In this document: piece after piece, positions 5,701-7,142 of the stretch | How positions within the stretch are numbered: position 1 is the first letter of the stretch | Layout of the letters: every line of letters starts with the position of its first letter | Program-made: the position numbers and the translations under genes | The notes under the pieces: model-generated | Database searches by the model: none | Seen by the model: only the letters and a program-made list of their open reading frames with translations | Told to the model about the DNA's origin: nothing | NCBI GenBank assembly: GCA_018694455.1 | Contig: JABHNP010000062.1 | Location: forward strand, 1 to 7,142 | Length of the DNA stretch: 7,142 nucleotides | From: Planctomycetaceae bacterium | GTDB taxonomy: Bacteria > Planctomycetota > Planctomycetia > Pirellulales > UBA1268 | Direction of reading: 5' to 3'

Positions 5701-7142
5701 GACGTCTTGGACCCAATTATTGAAGGTTCTGCCCATCTCTTGGGCGCCGGGGTCAACAGAAACAGCTTGGGCAACTTCGTGGTAATTCGGCTCAAGACGA
5801 AGATCGGGGCCAACTCTCTGCTCAGGACCTGACCAGCCTTTGATTTCATGGCAGCCATAACATCCATACTGCCTAATTAAATGGTAGCCGGCAACAACTT
5901 TTGGCGCCGGAGGCTCTGGAAATCTATCGCTTGGCTCAAGATCTACGACTTGGTGATGGCATTTCAAACAACTCGATTCCTCAAATCGCTCTGGCAGCAT
6001 TGGGTAAATCCAGTGGTGATTATTAAACCACCCATACTCATCATGCCAGACATGAGACTGCTTTGGAGTGTTTGGCGAGTGAGAGGACCACTTAAAGCTC
6101 GTGGCACTGCCCTGCCCTTGGTGGCAGATAGTACAACCGAAGGTTTTCATTGAGTGTGGACTTGAATCGCTCACGAAAAGATCGAGCCGCGGGTGTGTCG
6201 CGTAGGGCTGCGGAACGCCACGCTGGACGTCCAACCTCAAGGGCGAGCCCCACGACACATTCTCCAGCAATGCAGCGACGGCCAAGGCACGCACCGAAGT
6301 TCGCCCACCACCCACTGCCGTTATGATGTCACCGCTCTGAAGACCTGCAATCGCCGCAGGAGATTCGGGCAAAACCACACTGACGGTCGGTGATTCCTCG
6401 CGAAAGAGACCTTTCGCTGCAAGCTGGAAGCCAAAAACATCTTCCATTTGCTGAAGCTCGCTTTCCCCCTCCTCGAATACTGGTGGCTTTTTGGGGGTCG
6501 GGATAACAACCTCAACGCTTGCAACTTCCGGATACGCTGGCTCCGATGGCGATCCCGCCGCCGATTTATCCATGCCTTGATGACACGTGGTACATCTGTC
6601 GAACCGAGCAACATCACGAAAATTGTTATTGAGCGTCAACTTTGGAAGCCAAATCTGATCGACCCGCAGCGGGCCATTAAAAGCATCTAGCACAGGCAAT
6701 TCAAGAACCGTCTTGCCGATGTTAGGCGCCCGATCCGCCAACGCTTTCTTTAGCAGAACCAATGATTGCCGGTGACTCGAAAGATTTTTCGAGGCAGCAT
6801 CTTCCGTTGCAGTAATCTGCCGAAGCGTGTCTACAAGTTGCTTTCGATGCGTATTCGCTTCCTGGAAAACAAGCGTCGCATCCCTAACCTTTTTTCTTTG
6901 CTGATCGGCAAGCACCAAGAGTTCTTTTTGCTTCTCAGGATCGGCTTCACCAGAAACTGCCAATTCGTAATCGGCACGCCGTTTGTCGAGATTCGCCTTC
7001 CGTAGTTTCAAACTGCCAGCACTGTTGTCCTCACGAAACCTAGATCTATCTACGATGTCTTGGAACCGCTGCAATAAGTCACCTCGCAACTGAAACCGCT
7101 CATCTGGATCCGTAGCGCTCTTCAGTCGAGCAACATCTTCCC
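2797..7142 (-). CDS. Large octahaem cytochrome c with coiled coil, PDZ-like domain and His-rich insert, 5'-truncated by window edge
   Basis: At least 1447 residues of an electron-transfer protein. The frame stays open to base 7142, so the true start, and any signal peptide or membrane anchor, lies outside; the in-frame TTG at 7087-7089 is not a convincing start. Numbering from that TTG as residue 1: a charged helical, probably coiled-coil region at 27-118; LDAFNGPLRVDQIWLP at 134-149 leading to haem motif 1 (CTTCH 166-170); a PDZ-like domain at 215-292; then CTICH 319, CLKCH 374, CYGCH 410, CLACH 614, CYSCH 782, CSGCH 993 and CVKCH 1250. The last five haems are each followed by a MP motif that could supply axial Met (547, 667, 941, 1188, 1300), often after W-L-x-x-W-L-R-N-P. 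Haems 1-3 have no such Met and lie among many His and aromatic residues, suggesting bis-His ligation. A His-rich insert covers 827-889 and a hydrophilic tail 1345-1430. Inferred role: periplasmic multihaem subunit linked to a quinol-oxidising complex, passing electrons to the cupredoxins encoded just downstream. No missing haem residues or frameshift were seen. Confidence 0.93.
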   Translation of the reverse strand, partial: EDVARLKSATDPDERFQLRGDLLQRFQDIVDRSRFREDNSAGSLKLRKANLDKRRADYELAVSGEADPEKQKELLVLADQQRKKVRDATLVFQEANTHRKQLVDTLRQITATEDAASKNLSSHRQSLVLLKKALADRAPNIGKTVLELPVLDAFNGPLRVDQIWLPKLTLNNNFRDVARFDRCTTCHQGMDKSAAGSPSEPAYPEVASVEVVIPTPKKPPVFEEGESELQQMEDVFGFQLAAKGLFREESPTVSVVLPESPAAIAGLQSGDIITAVGGGRTSVRALAVAALLENVSWGSPLRLDVQRGVPQPYATHPRLDLFVSDSSPHSMKTFGCTICHQGQGSATSFKWSSHSPNTPKQSHVWHDEYGWFNNHHWIYPMLPERFEESSCLKCHHQVVDLEPSDRFPEPPAPKVVAGYHLIRQYGCYGCHEIKGWSGPEQRVGPDLRLEPNYHEVAQAVSVDPGAQEMGRTFNNWVQDVVSSPDGNDARQRLREAIDADASLGDDAKLSGRTHVLSTLLKTPETPGMFPKVGPSLRHVASKVGFDWLYAWLRNPQDFRPSTKMPRFFGLWEHLEGAGLEESERYEPLEIRSMIAYLTSSSQPFTYIAPYDGITATADPVRGKKVVEVRGCLACHQHEDFPAAKSNHGPELSRIGAKVASQPNGVRWLYSWLRNPAAYHPRTIMPNVLLEPVTHDDGSISDPAADAVAYLLQSTEGWSPKDIPSASMSSDERTALEELATLYLESRFPSQKAATVLRNGLPEDTVIRGDEDVFVGLATADRDEVLLNYVGKKTIGKLACYSCHDIPGFEDAKPAGAALADWGRKDPSRIAFEQVVQFVMKDLSHGGHHDDPHKGMMSSHGNLAGHGNDHGDTDHGEKEHASSDVAFEEDDTFATDLAYGVEEEHDHVSPESVDSDTGYFLEKLLAHEREGFLWQKLKRPRSYDYKKVENKSYNERYRMPQFPFHAKEREEVMTFVLGLVAEPPATEFVYHATPREKARLDGLVVAERFNCSGCHALQMDRWDLAYEPETMGEPPVFRDYPFLKGHFTPDQVQDSLDIDTVGRRHTSLVGMPILDPETGNPQLVDEDGIPVEPDEEDVIFHRPVMLWKDALIDGEARLVGGPNVFVPEDAIRAGKHYPAKGGDLARLLFPVVIEDEKEVNPNVKPSDAWGWLPPPLVGEGRKVQSPWLHKFFLNPHPIRPSAVLRMPKFNLQSSQAAALVDYFSAVDGAEYPYVYDSRLDESSVDIAEQRHPGHLDGAMKIVTNNNYCVKCHLVGDYSPPGSLKALAPQLERVHERLRPDYVHDWIANPKRLLPYTGMPVNIPHDKPVSQDLYVGDSEQQVGALTDLLMHYDEFTKRQFSLEPYLPQAASQPIDGQAIEEATPPKADGSEASGEQVKVDKPASNDVTKLGRDVSLGTDAVYVKQASVVLESSQGSQADGSVIQIQSPL
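4423..4611 (-). other. Histidine-rich insert within haem domain 6 of the multihaem cytochrome
   Basis: About 63 residues between CYSCH (4732-4746) and the next predicted axial Met codon (4267-4269). Eleven histidines are present, mostly as HG, HGG, HH and HD pairs mixed with Asp and Glu. This composition is typical of flexible metal-binding loops for copper, zinc or nickel. The other haem domains of the protein have no such insert. Confidence 0.75.
6214..6447 (-). other. PDZ-like domain between haem motifs 1 and 2
   Basis: The segment shows the PDZ pattern: a beta region with a G-F-Q-L start, VSVVLPESPAAIAGLQSGD with Pro/Ala-Ala-Gly-Leu before a GD turn, then IITAVGG, a helical stretch (VRALAVAALLENV) and a closing LRLDVQRG strand. 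This matches the periplasmic PDZ family of HtrA/Ctp-type proteins. It is in frame within the cytochrome gene and is flanked by haem motifs at 6580-6594 and 6121-6135. It may bind a C-terminal peptide of a partner subunit or serve only as a structural spacer. Confidence 0.75.

Noticed and set aside
7087..7089. TTG as the start codon of the multihaem cytochrome
   Set aside because: The same frame continues open to base 7142 with hydrophilic sequence, and the residues after the TTG show no signal peptide, which a periplasmic haem c protein needs. The true start is outside the window.

Overview
The window looks like part of a respiratory electron-transfer locus from a Planctomycetota-like bacterium. 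I base this on the family style of the proteins: a very large multihaem cytochrome c with a PDZ insert, cupredoxins fused to a carboxypeptidase-regulatory-like C-terminal fold, and a cytochrome with an FGTPDEP segment followed by a CSHCHG...PRDYRPG...FKFKST domain. Base composition is moderate and Shine-Dalgarno signals are mostly weak, which fits but does not prove the assignment. Other deep bacterial lineages with similar multihaem loci cannot be excluded.

All four supported genes lie on the minus strand, so transcription runs from right to left. The first gene in transcription order (2797-7142) is cut by the right edge. It encodes at least 1447 residues of a cytochrome c with eight CxxCH haem motifs, an N-terminal coiled-coil region, a PDZ-like domain between haems 1 and 2, and a histidine-rich insert in the sixth haem domain. 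Twelve bases later a 271-residue exported cupredoxin begins (1969-2784), its ribosome-binding site overlapping the upstream stop codon. A second, paralogous cupredoxin, probably a lipoprotein, follows after 57 bases (1030-1911). After a further 105 bases comes a probable diheme cytochrome c lipoprotein (1-924), cut by the left edge inside its second haem domain.

The likely joint role is periplasmic electron transfer. Electrons would pass from a quinol-oxidising membrane complex through the multihaem protein to mobile copper and haem carriers and on to a terminal oxidase. The visible genes show only the carrier part. Neither the quinol-oxidising partner nor the oxidase is in the window, so the choice between an alternative complex III-like and a cytochrome bc-like partner stays open.

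There are no tRNA or rRNA genes, CRISPR arrays, insertion sequences or phage genes that I can see. Non-coding DNA is limited to three short gaps (12, 57 and 105 bases). The 57-base gap holds a clean 9-bp inverted repeat, and the 105-base gap holds only weak palindromes and a possible -10 box.
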